64,000 nucleotides of DNA from DASVUC01 sp038237225 (GTDB taxonomy: Bacteria; Planctomycetota; Phycisphaerae; Tepidisphaerales; Tepidisphaeraceae): the NCBI GenBank assembly GCA_038237225.1, contig JBBRYX010000001.1:558001-622000 (forward strand), given 5' to 3'. The notes below the pieces were generated by a model. That model had not been told where the DNA came from. It saw only the letters and a program-made list of their open reading frames with translations, and made no database searches. The number at the start of each line of letters is the position of its first letter. The stretch's first letter is position 1. This document shows, in pieces, positions 7,845-16,853 of the stretch. Position numbers and translations under genes: made by a program.

Positions 7845-8858
7845 ATGATGGCTAAGATGTTTTACACGCTGGACGAGACCAAATCCGCCCTCGGCCGCAA
7901 CGAAGAAGAGATCAAGCAGCTCACCCGCGAAGGCCGACTTCGCGAGTTCCGCGACGGGCCACGCCTCATGTTCAAGGCCGACCAGGTCGAACAGCTCAAG
8001 AACGAACTCGGCTCCGGTTCCTCCGGCTCCGGTGACCAGATCACCCTCGGCGGGCCAACCGACTCCGGCGCGCCCATCGGTCTCGTCGACTCGCGCAGCG
8101 GCGGCAGCATGGGCGGCTCCGGTCTCGGCATCTCACTCGCCGACTCCGAAAGCCAACTCTCCGGGTCCGGTATGCAGATGCAGATGAAGGACGACACCGC
8201 CCTCGCCGCCGACCTCGGCCTCTCCGGTTCCATCGGGGGAATGCCCTCCCCCGGCCAAGGCCGCTCCGGTTCCGTGGCCGGGGGTTCCATGACCGGCATG
8301 AGCAACACCGGCACCGGTCGCGGTGGAATCAACGTCTTTGGCGAAGATTCCGTCGAACACGCCGACCCCCTCGCGCAAACCGCCATCTCCCCAGGTCAGG
8401 ACCAGATCAACCTCGACTCCGTCGGCTCCGGCTCCGGTCTCCTCGATCTCACACGCGAAAGCGATGACACCAGCCTCGGCGCTGAACTCCTCGATGAAAT
8501 CTCCCCCGGCGCCGCCAAGGCGCCGCGCAGCCGAGCACCCACCGAATCCGGCGGTGGATCCGGCATGGTCTCCGGCCTCGCCAGCTCCGGTCGCGGTGTA
8601 ACCGCCCCACCCGTTTACATCGAAGCCGCCGACCCCATGGCCTCCGCACTCGGCGCAGCCGCCCTCGGCGCCGCAATCTTCTGCTTCGTCGGATTCCTCT
8701 CCCTGTTCTCGGGAATCACCAACGCCCGCCCCGGTCTCATGGACCAGATCGCCGGCACCCCCGCCCAAACCCGAAACATCGGCATCCTCGCAGGCATCGG
8801 CGCCGTTCTGGCAATCATCTTCTTCGTCATCGGCTTGGTGATGGGCAAGCGCCGCTAA
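7845..8858 (+). CDS. Helix-turn-helix protein with C-terminal membrane anchor
   Basis: A 337-residue protein in three parts. Residues 1-55 (FYTLDETKSALGRNEEEIKQLTREGRLREF) look like the MerR/excisionase-type helix-turn-helix that binds DNA or, in some secretion proteins, is re-used as a protein module. Residues ~55-255 are a Gly/Ser-rich low-complexity linker. Residues ~260-337 hold two hydrophobic helices (ALGAAALGAAIFCFVGFLSL and GILAGIGAVLAIIFFVIGLV) and end in GKRR. A DNA-binding domain tethered to the membrane, or an envelope-assembly adaptor, would both fit. The start is supported by AGGAG upstream. It converges with the PEP-CTERM gene, with a 13-base gap. Confidence 0.75.
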   Translation: MMAKMFYTLDETKSALGRNEEEIKQLTREGRLREFRDGPRLMFKADQVEQLKNELGSGSSGSGDQITLGGPTDSGAPIGLVDSRSGGSMGGSGLGISLADSESQLSGSGMQMQMKDDTALAADLGLSGSIGGMPSPGQGRSGSVAGGSMTGMSNTGTGRGGINVFGEDSVEHADPLAQTAISPGQDQINLDSVGSGSGLLDLTRESDDTSLGAELLDEISPGAAKAPRSRAPTESGGGSGMVSGLASSGRGVTAPPVYIEAADPMASALGAAALGAAIFCFVGFLSLFSGITNARPGLMDQIAGTPAQTRNIGILAGIGAVLAIIFFVIGLVMGKRR

Positions 8859-8871
8859 GCACGACGCGTTC

Positions 8872-11800
8872 TCACCGCCGGCGGCGACGCATGCGCAGGA
8901 GCCCAGCGCCGAGCATGAGACTTAAGCTTCCCGGTTCGGGGACCGCCGCCATGCCCAGCGCGGCGAGCGGCTGACCAACGCCCGAGCCGATGTTCGCGTC
9001 GATCGCCGTGACATCGAGAGGCGTGACCACGCCGTCGAAGTTCGTGTCGCCCTTCAGCCAGGCGACGCCCGGAGCGACCGTTGAGCCGAGGTTCTGGAAG
9101 ACCGCGGTGTAGTCGTTCACATCGACCATGCCGTCCAGATTCGTATCACCCTGGTAAGTGTACTTCCCAACGATCGAAGTGGCATCGAGTGTGACGCCGT
9201 CGAAGCTCGGGAGATTGACCGTGCTGTTGTCAAACAGCACGAGAAGCGTGTTGCCGAACGTTTGGCCCACGGTCGTAATGATGCCGGTCTTGCCGGTGGT
9301 CGGTACAGGGGCGTAACCCTGGAGCACCCAATTGCGAAGCGTGACAATCGGGTTCGGGCCGGTGGCGGGATAATCGACGATCAGGTCGTTGTTGTTAAGG
9401 TCCAGCGCGCCCGCTGCGCCAATGCTGAGGTTCGTGACGACGGTGACGCTGGAGTCAGCGCCGCTGGCACGGACGCGGAACGTGCCGTTGACATCGAGTG
9501 CGCCGCCGCGGAGGTGATCGACGGCGAGGGTAGTGCCCGCGGCGACGGATGCGTTGCCCGTCCCATCGACGGTGCCGACGTTGTGCGTACCGGCGGTGAC
9601 TTTCAATCCCCCGGTGGAGTTGTTGATGAGGTTCGCCCGGTTGCCACCGCCGGAGAGCGCTTCGATCGTGCTGGCAAGGAGGAGCGAAGCGCCGCCTTCG
9701 AGGGTGACGGTGGTTCCGGGGTTGACGGTGAGGGTGCCGCCGGTGCGGGCGAGGGCGAGTGTGCCGCCGCCCGTGACGGTGAGGTTGCCGCTGAGGTTCG
9801 TGTTGCCGGTACCATTGAACGCGAAGGACACGCCGCCGGTGTCGATGGCGCCGCCGGCGAAGTTGACGGTCATTTGGCGATTGATGTCAACCGAAGCTGT
9901 CGAACGGAGCGTGCCCCCATTGAAGATCAGGCTGTTCCCTGCGCTGCCGTTGCCGATCTGGTTCGCAGCGCTGAACGAGAGCGTGCCACCGGTCAGCGTG
10001 GTAGGTCCGGTGTAGCTGTTTGCGCTGGCGAATATCGTGGTTCCGGTGCCGACTTTTTCGAAAGCGACGGCGCCGGTGATGGATCCTGTAAACGCAGTTG
10101 AGGCGTTGTTATTACCGACCCTGATGGAGGAGACACCCGCGTTGGCGTTATTAGAGACGGTCCCGCTGCCCGCGAGTCCGCCGAGGACGGCGTTGCCGAC
10201 GCCTTCAAGGATAACGTTCGTGCCGGCATCGAGGTTGACGGTGGAGTTGGACGGAGACGCCGAGGCATTCTTGATCGAGAGCGTGGTGCCGGCCCCGATG
10301 AGATGAGTTTGACCGGCGTAGGTCTTCGCGCCCGAGCGAAACTGGATCATGCGGCCGCCCGTGAGGTTCATTCCACCGACCCCGGAGATCGCGCCGTCGA
10401 AGCGCGTCTGGCCCGGGTTGTTCGAGGCATCGTTCGTCGTGGTGTTATTAGCGAGGATCGTAACGTCGCGATCAAGCGTGAGGGCGCCGCTGAAAATCGC
10501 CGCCCCCGTGGTACCGGCGGCGGAGCTGATCGTGGCGGCGCCGGTGCCCAGGTTATTAACCTGAATATCGCGGGCAAGAGTGAGGTTGGGGTTGAGGATC
10601 AGCGTCGTGTTGGCGGCAAGCGTTTCGTCGCCGTTCAACTCGATCGTCCCCGCGGTCCCGGCGGCGTTGGCGTTGGCAAGAACGACCGAGCCTTGAACGA
10701 TCTGAAGACCCCCGGTGAACGTGCTGCTCCCGGCGAGCGTCAGCGTTCCGGTGCCCATCTTGGCGAGAGCGCTGGAAAGATCGGTTTCGCCAATAGCTTG
10801 GCTGATGGTGGTGTTGAAGCCCTGCGTGTCGATCGCGCCGAAGCTGTTGAGTTTGATCGCGCGCGTGCTTCCGATGTTGAACGAACCGCCCAACTGGAGC
10901 GCGCCGTTCCCGGAGAACGTCAGCGCCGTTCCCGCGGAACCGAGTCCGCTGTCGGCGTTGATGAACAGAGCGCCCGCGTTGATCTGCGTTCCACCGGAGT
11001 AGGTGTTGACGCCGGCGAGCGCCAGAGTGGCCCCGCCGTTTTTCACGAGAATCCCGTTGCCGCTGATGATGCCGGAATACGTGGAATTGTCGGATGCATC
11101 CGTCGTGAAAGCCGCCCCGCTGATGTCGAGGTTTCCGCTTCCGGAAAGGACCCCGATCGTCGGACTGTCCAGGCCGTTGAGGTTCAACCCGTTGTTGACG
11201 CCGATCTTGACGCTGGTTCCGGAGAGGCTGAAATTGTCGCCGATCCGAATGGAGCCGGCATTGATATTGAGCTGATCGACAGAGACGTTGCTGTTGAAAA
11301 GGATGGAACCGGTGCCGACTTTGTTGACGAGGGAACCAAAATTGCCGGAGATGACACCGCCAAAGGTGGTGGTGGCGTTGTTGCCGCCGACCGTGAGCGC
11401 CGCGGCGCCGATATCGACGAACCCGGCGCCGCTGATTCCACCAATGGTTTGGCTGTAGCTTCCGGCCGCGACCGTGGTGCCGTTGATGGTGACGGGATCG
11501 GGAACGGTGAAAAAGAGCTGGCCAAAACCGCTGAGCGCGTAGGTGCTGTTGGGCGAAAGCGCGTTGGTCGCGCCCGCGAGCAGCGACCCGCCGGTGATCG
11601 TTGTGGTTCCGGCGTAGGTGTTGGTGCCCGTCAGGTAAAGATCCCCGCCGGCGAGATTAATTCCGCCCGCACCCGTCACGCCACCGGCGAGCAGCAGAAT
11701 GGTGCCATCGAAAGTGCCATCTGCATTCACGTTGGTGATGGTCGTCGTCGTGGCCAATGAGATCGGCGCGGTAACCGAAGCATGACCATTGGTAAAAAAG

Positions 11801-12195
11801 ACGCCCATGAACGGATTGCTGCCCATGAAGTTCAGCCGCGATCCGGCGACCGTGATATCCCCCGCCGCGAAGGGCAGGAACGAAAGACTGTGGAGATTGT
11901 ACGGGTTGGCAAGGTTATTGGTCGACGTGTAGGAGCCGACGTAGCCCGCGAAGGTGCTATCGGTGAAGAACTCCAGGTCAACGGTGCTGCCGCCGGCTGC
12001 GGGGGGTTGATCGTTGACGCCATCGCCCCAGTTGCTGTTGACGCTCCAGTTGCCCGTGCGGTTGACCCAGAAGTATTGTGCCTGCGCCGTGGATGCTGCG
12101 CCCGCAAGCGAAGCGCCCGCGGCGGCCGCTATGAGAAATCGCTGACGCCGGCGCGGAACTTCAGTGATGGCGGTAGAAACAAACGACCTGGCCAT
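8872..12195 (-). CDS. PEP-CTERM surface protein with autotransporter-associated beta-strand repeats
   Basis: A 1107-residue secreted protein. The signal peptide ends near AGAASTAQA. Most of the chain is made of 12-14-residue beta repeats of the kind NTYSGGTQINAGALFI, NTYAGTTTITGGSLLA and NSYTGPTTLTGGTLSF, as in autotransporter-associated beta-strand proteins, predicted to form a right-handed beta-helix. Near the C-terminus two dockerin-like calcium loops (GDTNLDGMVDVNDY and GDTNFDGVVTPLDV) precede VPEP, a hydrophobic stretch and RMRRRRR, i.e. a PEP-CTERM sorting signal expected to be processed by an exosortase. No beta-barrel translocator is present. The ATG at 12195 is chosen because GGGAGAG lies 8 bases upstream. 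Confidence 0.85.
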   Translation of the reverse strand: MARSFVSTAITEVPRRRQRFLIAAAAGASLAGAASTAQAQYFWVNRTGNWSVNSNWGDGVNDQPPAAGGSTVDLEFFTDSTFAGYVGSYTSTNNLANPYNLHSLSFLPFAAGDITVAGSRLNFMGSNPFMGVFFTNGHASVTAPISLATTTTITNVNADGTFDGTILLLAGGVTGAGGINLAGGDLYLTGTNTYAGTTTITGGSLLAGATNALSPNSTYALSGFGQLFFTVPDPVTINGTTVAAGSYSQTIGGISGAGFVDIGAAALTVGGNNATTTFGGVISGNFGSLVNKVGTGSILFNSNVSVDQLNINAGSIRIGDNFSLSGTSVKIGVNNGLNLNGLDSPTIGVLSGSGNLDISGAAFTTDASDNSTYSGIISGNGILVKNGGATLALAGVNTYSGGTQINAGALFINADSGLGSAGTALTFSGNGALQLGGSFNIGSTRAIKLNSFGAIDTQGFNTTISQAIGETDLSSALAKMGTGTLTLAGSSTFTGGLQIVQGSVVLANANAAGTAGTIELNGDETLAANTTLILNPNLTLARDIQVNNLGTGAATISSAAGTTGAAIFSGALTLDRDVTILANNTTTNDASNNPGQTRFDGAISGVGGMNLTGGRMIQFRSGAKTYAGQTHLIGAGTTLSIKNASASPSNSTVNLDAGTNVILEGVGNAVLGGLAGSGTVSNNANAGVSSIRVGNNNASTAFTGSITGAVAFEKVGTGTTIFASANSYTGPTTLTGGTLSFSAANQIGNGSAGNSLIFNGGTLRSTASVDINRQMTVNFAGGAIDTGGVSFAFNGTGNTNLSGNLTVTGGGTLALARTGGTLTVNPGTTVTLEGGASLLLASTIEALSGGGNRANLINNSTGGLKVTAGTHNVGTVDGTGNASVAAGTTLAVDHLRGGALDVNGTFRVRASGADSSVTVVTNLSIGAAGALDLNNNDLIVDYPATGPNPIVTLRNWVLQGYAPVPTTGKTGIITTVGQTFGNTLLVLFDNSTVNLPSFDGVTLDATSIVGKYTYQGDTNLDGMVDVNDYTAVFQNLGSTVAPGVAWLKGDTNFDGVVTPLDVTAIDANIGSGVGQPLAALGMAAVPEPGSLSLMLGAGLLRMRRRRR

Positions 12196-12652
12196 TGCAT
12201 TCTCTCCCAATCCAAAAGCCAGCGCGCTGGCGCGCTGGGCGTGCATGGAATGTACCGCCGCTCCAAGGCGGGACAACCTGCACAAGCGATTTGTCTCGCG
12301 TAGTTTAAGGTTATCAGACGCGAAGGTTCATAAGCGGGGCGATTCTTGCCGCGCATCCCGGTACAACGAGGGTGATGGCGAATGCGTTCGCGAGCCCCGA
12401 ATCGTTTACCACGGATTGAGATTCTAACCGAATGTCCTTGCAGTCCGAAGCAAATTTGCCGCATTTTCCCGGATTTACCTCTTGAAACTCAATAAAAAGA
12501 TTGCAGACTAAGGGTCGTTGCTTCCGCGGGCAGACCGTGCCGATTGATACGGCACATCAACGGAAGTCGCAAAATACGGGGTTTTACCCCCGGGGAAACA
12601 CAAGCCGTCGGCTTTTCTCCCCGCTCATCTCAAAGTGCAGGAGGCACGACTC
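12196..12652. other. Divergent intergenic region
   Basis: It separates the PEP-CTERM gene (minus) and the OmpA lipoprotein (plus), so it must carry both promoters. An AT-rich stretch around 12475-12515 contains TTGAAA but no convincing -10 at the right distance. No gene or riboswitch is supported. Confidence 0.5.
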
Positions 12653-13594
12653 ATGGCAAGGATGCATCGACTCTTCGTTATCGCGGCACTTTCTTCCACC
12701 ACCTTATTCTCACTGGTCGGCTGCGTTTCCCAGGAAAAATACAACGCGCTAAAATTGGACCGCGACCGTTACGCGGAACAATTGGGCCAAGCGCAGAATG
12801 AGGCGTCATCCGCTCGCGCGGAGGCGGACGCTTTCAAGAATCAACTCGCGGCGATCATGAACGGCCAGAACGGCCGCGACGCGATGCTGAACAACCTGAA
12901 CACCCAGAACTCCGATCTGCAGCGGCAGTTCGACGATCTGAATCGTCGCTACGCCGATGCAATGAACAAGCAAGGCGCCGGCAACGCCCTGCCCGAACCC
13001 CTGTCCAACGCGCTGACCGAATTCGCCCGGCAGAACCCCGACCTCGTCGACTTCGATGCCGCTCGCGGGATCGTGAAGTTCAAGAGCGACGTGACCTTCT
13101 CCCCCGGTTCGTCCGAGCTGACAAGCCAGGCGAAAGGCGCCATCTCACGTTTCGCCCAGATCCTCAACAGCAACTCGGCCAGCAGCTATGAGCTGATGGT
13201 CGCCGGACACACCGACAACACCCGCGTGGTCAACCCCGCGACAATCCAGGCCGGTCATAAGGACAACTGGTATTTGTCCGCCCACCGCGCGATCTCCGTG
13301 GGCAGCGCTTTGATAACCGATAACGTCAATCCGCAGCGGCTGGCGGTGACGGGTTATGCCGATCAACGCCCCATCGCTGCAAACAACGCTGAAGCCGACA
13401 AGGCCCGCAACCGCCGGGTCGAGGTGCTCATCCTCCCCAACGTCGTGCGCAGCAATGCGATCGTCGGCGAAACCGCAAGCCATCGCCAGACCCCCGCTCC
13501 CAAGGCAAAGCCCGCCCTGAACAAGGATTCAGCGACGCTCGACTCTCGCCCGGCAGCGCCGCAAGTCGATGTGCGGTCGCTCCAGAATAAGTAA
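12653..13594 (+). CDS. OmpA-family peptidoglycan-binding lipoprotein
   Basis: A 313-residue protein. The signal peptide ends in a lipobox (SLVGC). Residues ~20-110 are a coiled coil (KLDRDRYAEQLGQAQNEASS). Residues ~130-270 are an OmpA/MotB domain: VTFSPGSSELT, VAGHTDNTRV, NWYLSAHRAISV, VTGYADQRPIAANN and ARNRRVEVLI, with the Asp and Arg that bind meso-diaminopimelate present (TD and NRR). It should tie the outer membrane or its lipoproteins to peptidoglycan. AGGAGG 8 bases upstream fixes the start at 12653, 18 bases inside the longest frame. A strong terminator follows. Confidence 0.85.
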   Translation: MARMHRLFVIAALSSTTLFSLVGCVSQEKYNALKLDRDRYAEQLGQAQNEASSARAEADAFKNQLAAIMNGQNGRDAMLNNLNTQNSDLQRQFDDLNRRYADAMNKQGAGNALPEPLSNALTEFARQNPDLVDFDAARGIVKFKSDVTFSPGSSELTSQAKGAISRFAQILNSNSASSYELMVAGHTDNTRVVNPATIQAGHKDNWYLSAHRAISVGSALITDNVNPQRLAVTGYADQRPIAANNAEADKARNRRVEVLILPNVVRSNAIVGETASHRQTPAPKAKPALNKDSATLDSRPAAPQVDVRSLQNK

Positions 13595-13678
13595 ATAAAC
13601 ACTCAGGATTCGGAGCGTATCCGCGAAGCCGCGCAAGCGGCCGCGGAACGCTTCAACAAGCTTCCTCAGTTTCCTCTT

Positions 13679-13714
13679 CCGCCCGGCGTCACCCACTCGC
13701 CGGGCGGTTTTTTT
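13679..13714 (+). terminator. Rho-independent terminator of the OmpA lipoprotein gene
   Basis: A perfect 10-bp stem (CCGCCCGGCG / CGCCGGGCGG) with a 9-base loop is followed by seven T residues on the plus strand. Confidence 0.9.
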
Positions 13715-13738
13715 GGCGGGATGGTTATACGATTCCCC

Positions 13739-13831
13739 TCATAACTTCATCTTGTTGATCCGCCCGAAAAGATACGGCGGCAGCCGGGAGATCCGCGGAG
13801 AAACGTCGATTCTAAAAGCGGGTGTCGGCAT
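13739..13831 (-). pseudogene. Possible N-terminal remnant of a class I aminotransferase
   Basis: The minus strand encodes only 30 residues from the ATG at 13831, ending ISRLPPYLFGRINKMKL and then a stop. The phrase RLPPYLFGRINK resembles the N-terminal segment of aspartate/LL-diaminopimelate aminotransferase-type enzymes, where it is followed by some 370 more residues. Here a stop and then the terminator of the opposite gene follow at once. I read it as a decayed or truncated gene, but the match is short and rests on recall, so it may be chance. Confidence 0.35.
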
Positions 13832-13953
13832 GGTGAAACCCCGGATCTCTAAATAAATATCCTCGACCTGCAAATCCGAGCGGCGTGGTCGCGTCAGCGA
13901 CCATGTCAGTGCGCGATTCAAAAGTTCCAAACACGAAAGATCGAAAACACAAA

Positions 13954-15171
13954 TTACCGAGCGCCCGGCAACGTCGCGGGCGCCGATGCTGCTGGAGCAG
14001 GCACAGGCGCCGCAGGCTCCGGTCCCGACGGCGGAGGAAGCGCCGGACCCTTTTCCTTCTGCTGATCGTGATCCTTATCGATCTGCCGGCGCATCTCATC
14101 CCGATCCTTGATCTCGTTCTTCTGTCGTGCAAGTCGCGTCTCAAGCTGCTTCTTCAGCACCGGATCTTCCACCACCAGCACCTTCAGCGCCTGATCCTGA
14201 ATCTGCTGCCGGAGCTGCCGGATCGTCAGTTGCACCGCCCGATCGTAAAGCTCCCGCCGGATACTTTCCTTCACATCCTCAAACTTCACGACCCTGGGAG
14301 CGTTGCGCTTCTCCAGCATGATCAAGTGATACGCGCCCTCGGCCTGGACCATGTCCGAAACTTCCCCCGGCTGCAGCGCAAACGCCGCATCCTTAAACGC
14401 CTGCGGAAAGCCCTGCATATCCCGGCTGAACGCCGGCAGCTTCCCCCCGGTGGTGCGGGTGGATTCATTCCGGCTCAACTCCCGAGCCACCTTCTCAAAC
14501 GGCTCCCCAGCCTTCAGCCGCCGCTTCGCTTCCTGAATCTCCTGCACGCTCGAGCACTGAATCAGCCGGCACTCGATCGTCTCACCATACATCGCCGAAA
14601 AAGCCTGCTTCAGCTGTTCCTCCGTAATCTTCCCCGCAAGCATCGGCTCTGAAACCTTTCGCAGATAAACGTTCGTCTCCACCACCAGGTTAAAGTCCGC
14701 TTCGCTCTGATGCTGCGATTCGAGAAACTGCTGAAACCCCCGCTCGTTGTCGTTCTTCATCTCCGCCGTCAGTCGCGCCGCCTCGGCGTCGCTATGTGTT
14801 TCCCTCGCCTTGTCAATTCTCCCCTGCAGCTTCGCGTTGGAATCCTGGAACATTTTCTCAATCGTGACATTCCGCTCAACCGTGATGTCTTCCGGCGAAA
14901 TCGTCACCTTATTCTGCACCGCGATCTGCTTCGCAAGCTCGAGCTGAACCAGCCGAAGCAGCACGCTCAGTCCATACCCCTCCACCAGCGGCTTCGTAAG
15001 CTGCCCCATGGTCACCGGAGCACCATTCACCCGGGCAACCACCGAATCCGAAGAAGCGGCAGACCATGCAGGGACTGACGCGGACGCGGGCGCCGGTGCA
15101 TCGGCCGCACGAACCGCCAGCGACGACGAAACAATCAGACCAACGCCAATGCCCGCGAGCAGCTTCTTCAA
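13954..15171 (-). CDS. SurA/PpiC-type periplasmic peptidyl-prolyl isomerase
   Basis: A 405-residue protein with a signal peptide (KLLAGIGVGLIVSSSLAVRA). A SurA-like N-terminal helical chaperone region includes VARVNGAPVT and a long EDITVERNV-containing stretch. Residues ~200-310 form one parvulin domain (ECRLIQCSSVQEIQEAKRRL, LSRNESTRTTGGKLPAFSR, FALQPGEVSDMVQAEGAYHLI). The C-terminus is a charged coil followed by a Pro/Ala tail. It probably assists folding of outer-membrane proteins. The start is TTG at 15171; AGGAG lies 8 bases upstream. It is monocistronic as far as can be seen. Confidence 0.85.
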   Translation of the reverse strand: MKKLLAGIGVGLIVSSSLAVRAADAPAPASASVPAWSAASSDSVVARVNGAPVTMGQLTKPLVEGYGLSVLLRLVQLELAKQIAVQNKVTISPEDITVERNVTIEKMFQDSNAKLQGRIDKARETHSDAEAARLTAEMKNDNERGFQQFLESQHQSEADFNLVVETNVYLRKVSEPMLAGKITEEQLKQAFSAMYGETIECRLIQCSSVQEIQEAKRRLKAGEPFEKVARELSRNESTRTTGGKLPAFSRDMQGFPQAFKDAAFALQPGEVSDMVQAEGAYHLIMLEKRNAPRVVKFEDVKESIRRELYDRAVQLTIRQLRQQIQDQALKVLVVEDPVLKKQLETRLARQKNEIKDRDEMRRQIDKDHDQQKEKGPALPPPSGPEPAAPVPAPAASAPATLPGAR

Positions 15172-15236
15172 CGTGGAATCTCCTAAGGGATGCGCCAGAA
15201 CGAAGTATTGAGACGCGGCGCGGGGGTGTCAAGCAG

Positions 15237-15331
15237 GGCAATCGCAACTCCGCTCGACCGATTTGCGTTGTAGGGGCGACACAAGTGTCGCCTCTACAAG
15301 ATCGGTTGCGGGCTCCGAGTTTGCGATTGCC
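15237..15331. repeat. Palindromic MITE-like element, about 95 bp
   Basis: Ends GGCAATCGCAA and TTGCGATTGCC are inverse. The middle is a hairpin (TGTAGGGGCGACA CAAG TGTCGCCTCTACA, one mismatch) at 15269-15298, and ACCGAT/ATCGGT pairs link the two. GGGGTGTCA stands directly repeated just outside (15223-15231 and 15334-15342), though not exactly abutting the left end. It lies upstream of the isomerase gene and of acpS. Confidence 0.6.
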
Positions 15332-15429
15332 CCGGGGTGTCAGGAAAACCCGGTCATCATGCTTGATCTTCTCCGATTGATTACAGAGGATCGCGTTGAC
15401 TCTCGACGTTCACCAGCTATGAGAACCCC

Positions 15430-15816
15430 ATGATCGTCGGCCACGGAATCGACATCGTCGAAACCGCGCGAATCAAAAAACTCGTCGCCGACCACGGCGA
15501 CCACTTCCTCAATCGCGTCTTCACCCAAGACGAGCAAGACTACTGCGCCCGCGGCAAGGCCCGATACTACGAACACCTCGCCGGAAGATTCGCCGCCAAG
15601 GAAGCCGTCCTCAAAGTCCTCGGCACCGGCTGGCGCGGCGGAATCGCCTGGACCGACATTGAAGTCATCAAAGAACCCAGCGGCCAACCCAAAATTAAAC
15701 TCAGCGCCGAATGCGCCCGAATCGCCAAAGAACTCGGCATCCAAACCTGGCACCTCAGCATCAGCCACATCGAAACCCACGCCACCGCCAGCGCCATCGG
15801 AGTGCGATCCGAGTGA
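15430..15816 (+). CDS. acpS: Holo-[acyl-carrier-protein] synthase
   Basis: A 128-residue protein with the family landmarks: MIVGHGIDIVE at the N-terminus (the Asp binds Mg2+), FTQDEQDYC, and HLAGRFAAKEAVLKVLGTGW (the Glu binds Mg2+). It ends with WHLSISHIETHATASAI, the LSISH...A.A strand typical of AcpS. It transfers 4'-phosphopantetheine from CoA to the active serine of acyl carrier proteins. Length matches the usual 120-130 residues. It is needed to activate carriers such as the ACP-FabZ fusion at 25405, but it is not in that operon. Confidence 0.92.
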   Translation: MIVGHGIDIVETARIKKLVADHGDHFLNRVFTQDEQDYCARGKARYYEHLAGRFAAKEAVLKVLGTGWRGGIAWTDIEVIKEPSGQPKIKLSAECARIAKELGIQTWHLSISHIETHATASAIGVRSE

Positions 15817-16081
15817 CGCCGAGAGACTTTGCGAGAGGGATTCAAATGCAACCGCAACCAAGGCACGAGAGCGCGCGTCGCGACTGATCTCGTCGAAGTC
15901 CGCCGCGCTCGAAGCGGCTCACCGTACCGCTCCCCAGAATCGGGAGTGGCCAATGCCGCCATTGCAAAGAATTCTTCAACGGTACGACATGATCTGCACG
16001 ATTTATACACATTGACGGTATAAATACCCTTGTATGTTCGCTGTAAGTTAGGTAATACAGTTTTTCTCTTAGGAGCTTGAC

Positions 16082-16849
16082 ATGGCCATCGGATCGTCGA
16101 TCGAGTGGACCGACGCGACTTGGAATCCGGTCGCTGGGTGCACCCCAGTCTCGGCGGGATGCAAGAATTGCTACGCCGCCCGGATGGCGCTCCGGCTTAC
16201 GCACATGCCTAATGGTACTGGGAAGAAGTACCGCAATACGGCCACGCGCACACGTGGTGGATTGCCCGTTTTCACTGGGCACATCAATCTGCACCGCGAG
16301 TCCTTGGATCTCCCTCGCTCTTGGCGCCTTCCGCGCTTCATCTTCGTGAACTCTATGAGCGACCTCTTTCATGAGGATGTGCCGCTCTTCTACATCAAGG
16401 AGATCTTCGAGGTGATGGTGGCATGTCCCCAGCATACGTTTCAAGTCTTGACCAAGCGATCTGAGCGCGCCGCAGAGTTATCGAACGAGTTACCGTGGCC
16501 GAGAAACGTGTGGCTGGGCACGAGTGTTGAGGATGGACGGGTTCTTGATCGCGTGGATGGACTCAAACGAGTTCCGGCACAGATCCGTTTCCTCTCGTGC
16601 GAACCATTGATTGGACCCCTCAACGGACTGTCGTTGAAAGGGATCCATTGGGTGATCGTTGGCGGTGAGTCGGGCCCCGGAGCGCGACCGATGGACGAAC
16701 GATGGGTGCTGCAGATTAAACGACTGTGCGAGAAGCACGAGGTTCCGTTCTTCTTTAAACAATGGGGTGGCATTCAGAAGCACAAAAAGGGTCGACTTCT
16801 CAACGAGCAGACTTGGGATGAGATGCCGGCTCTGGCCGGGGCGAGATGA
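16082..16849 (+). CDS. DUF5131 / phage Gp37-Gp68-like three-Cys protein
   Basis: A 255-residue protein. The N-terminus has IEWTDATWNPVAGCTPVSAG followed by CKNCYA, i.e. C20-x6-C27-x2-C30, the three-cysteine motif of the Gp37/Gp68 family. Successive strands RFIFVNSMSDLFH, QVLTKR, VWLGTSVED, IRFLSCEPLIGPL, HWVIVGGESG and FFFKQWGG look like a TIM-barrel core, so a radical-SAM-like iron-sulfur enzyme is plausible. The real reaction is not known to me. AGGAG lies 6 bases before the ATG. The next gene, a TcmP-type partner, starts 4 bases after the stop. The pair is less GC-rich than its neighbours, suggesting transfer. Confidence 0.85.
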   Translation: MAIGSSIEWTDATWNPVAGCTPVSAGCKNCYAARMALRLTHMPNGTGKKYRNTATRTRGGLPVFTGHINLHRESLDLPRSWRLPRFIFVNSMSDLFHEDVPLFYIKEIFEVMVACPQHTFQVLTKRSERAAELSNELPWPRNVWLGTSVEDGRVLDRVDGLKRVPAQIRFLSCEPLIGPLNGLSLKGIHWVIVGGESGPGARPMDERWVLQIKRLCEKHEVPFFFKQWGGIQKHKKGRLLNEQTWDEMPALAGAR

Positions 16850-16853
16850 GCGA

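Noticed and set aside
9262..11760. Long plus-strand frames opposite the PEP-CTERM gene
   Set aside because: They are mirror frames of a high-GC repetitive gene; the minus-strand product has signal peptide, repeats and sorting signal.
12482..12510. Promoter-like TTGAAA before the OmpA lipoprotein
   Set aside because: The sequence at the -10 distance (AGACTA) does not resemble TATAAT.
13833..13930. Upstream extension of the aminotransferase-like frame to a TTG at 13930
   Set aside because: No Shine-Dalgarno and no similarity in the added residues; only the part from ATG 13831 resembles a family.
15223..15342. GGGGTGTCA direct repeats as a target-site duplication of the palindrome
   Set aside because: They do not abut both ends of the element; kept only as a remark.
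15817..16081. Possible small gene or promoter between acpS and the DUF5131 gene
   Set aside because: Frames lack resemblance. TTGACG near 16012 with TATGTT gives a spacing of only 15 and is not convincing as a promoter.
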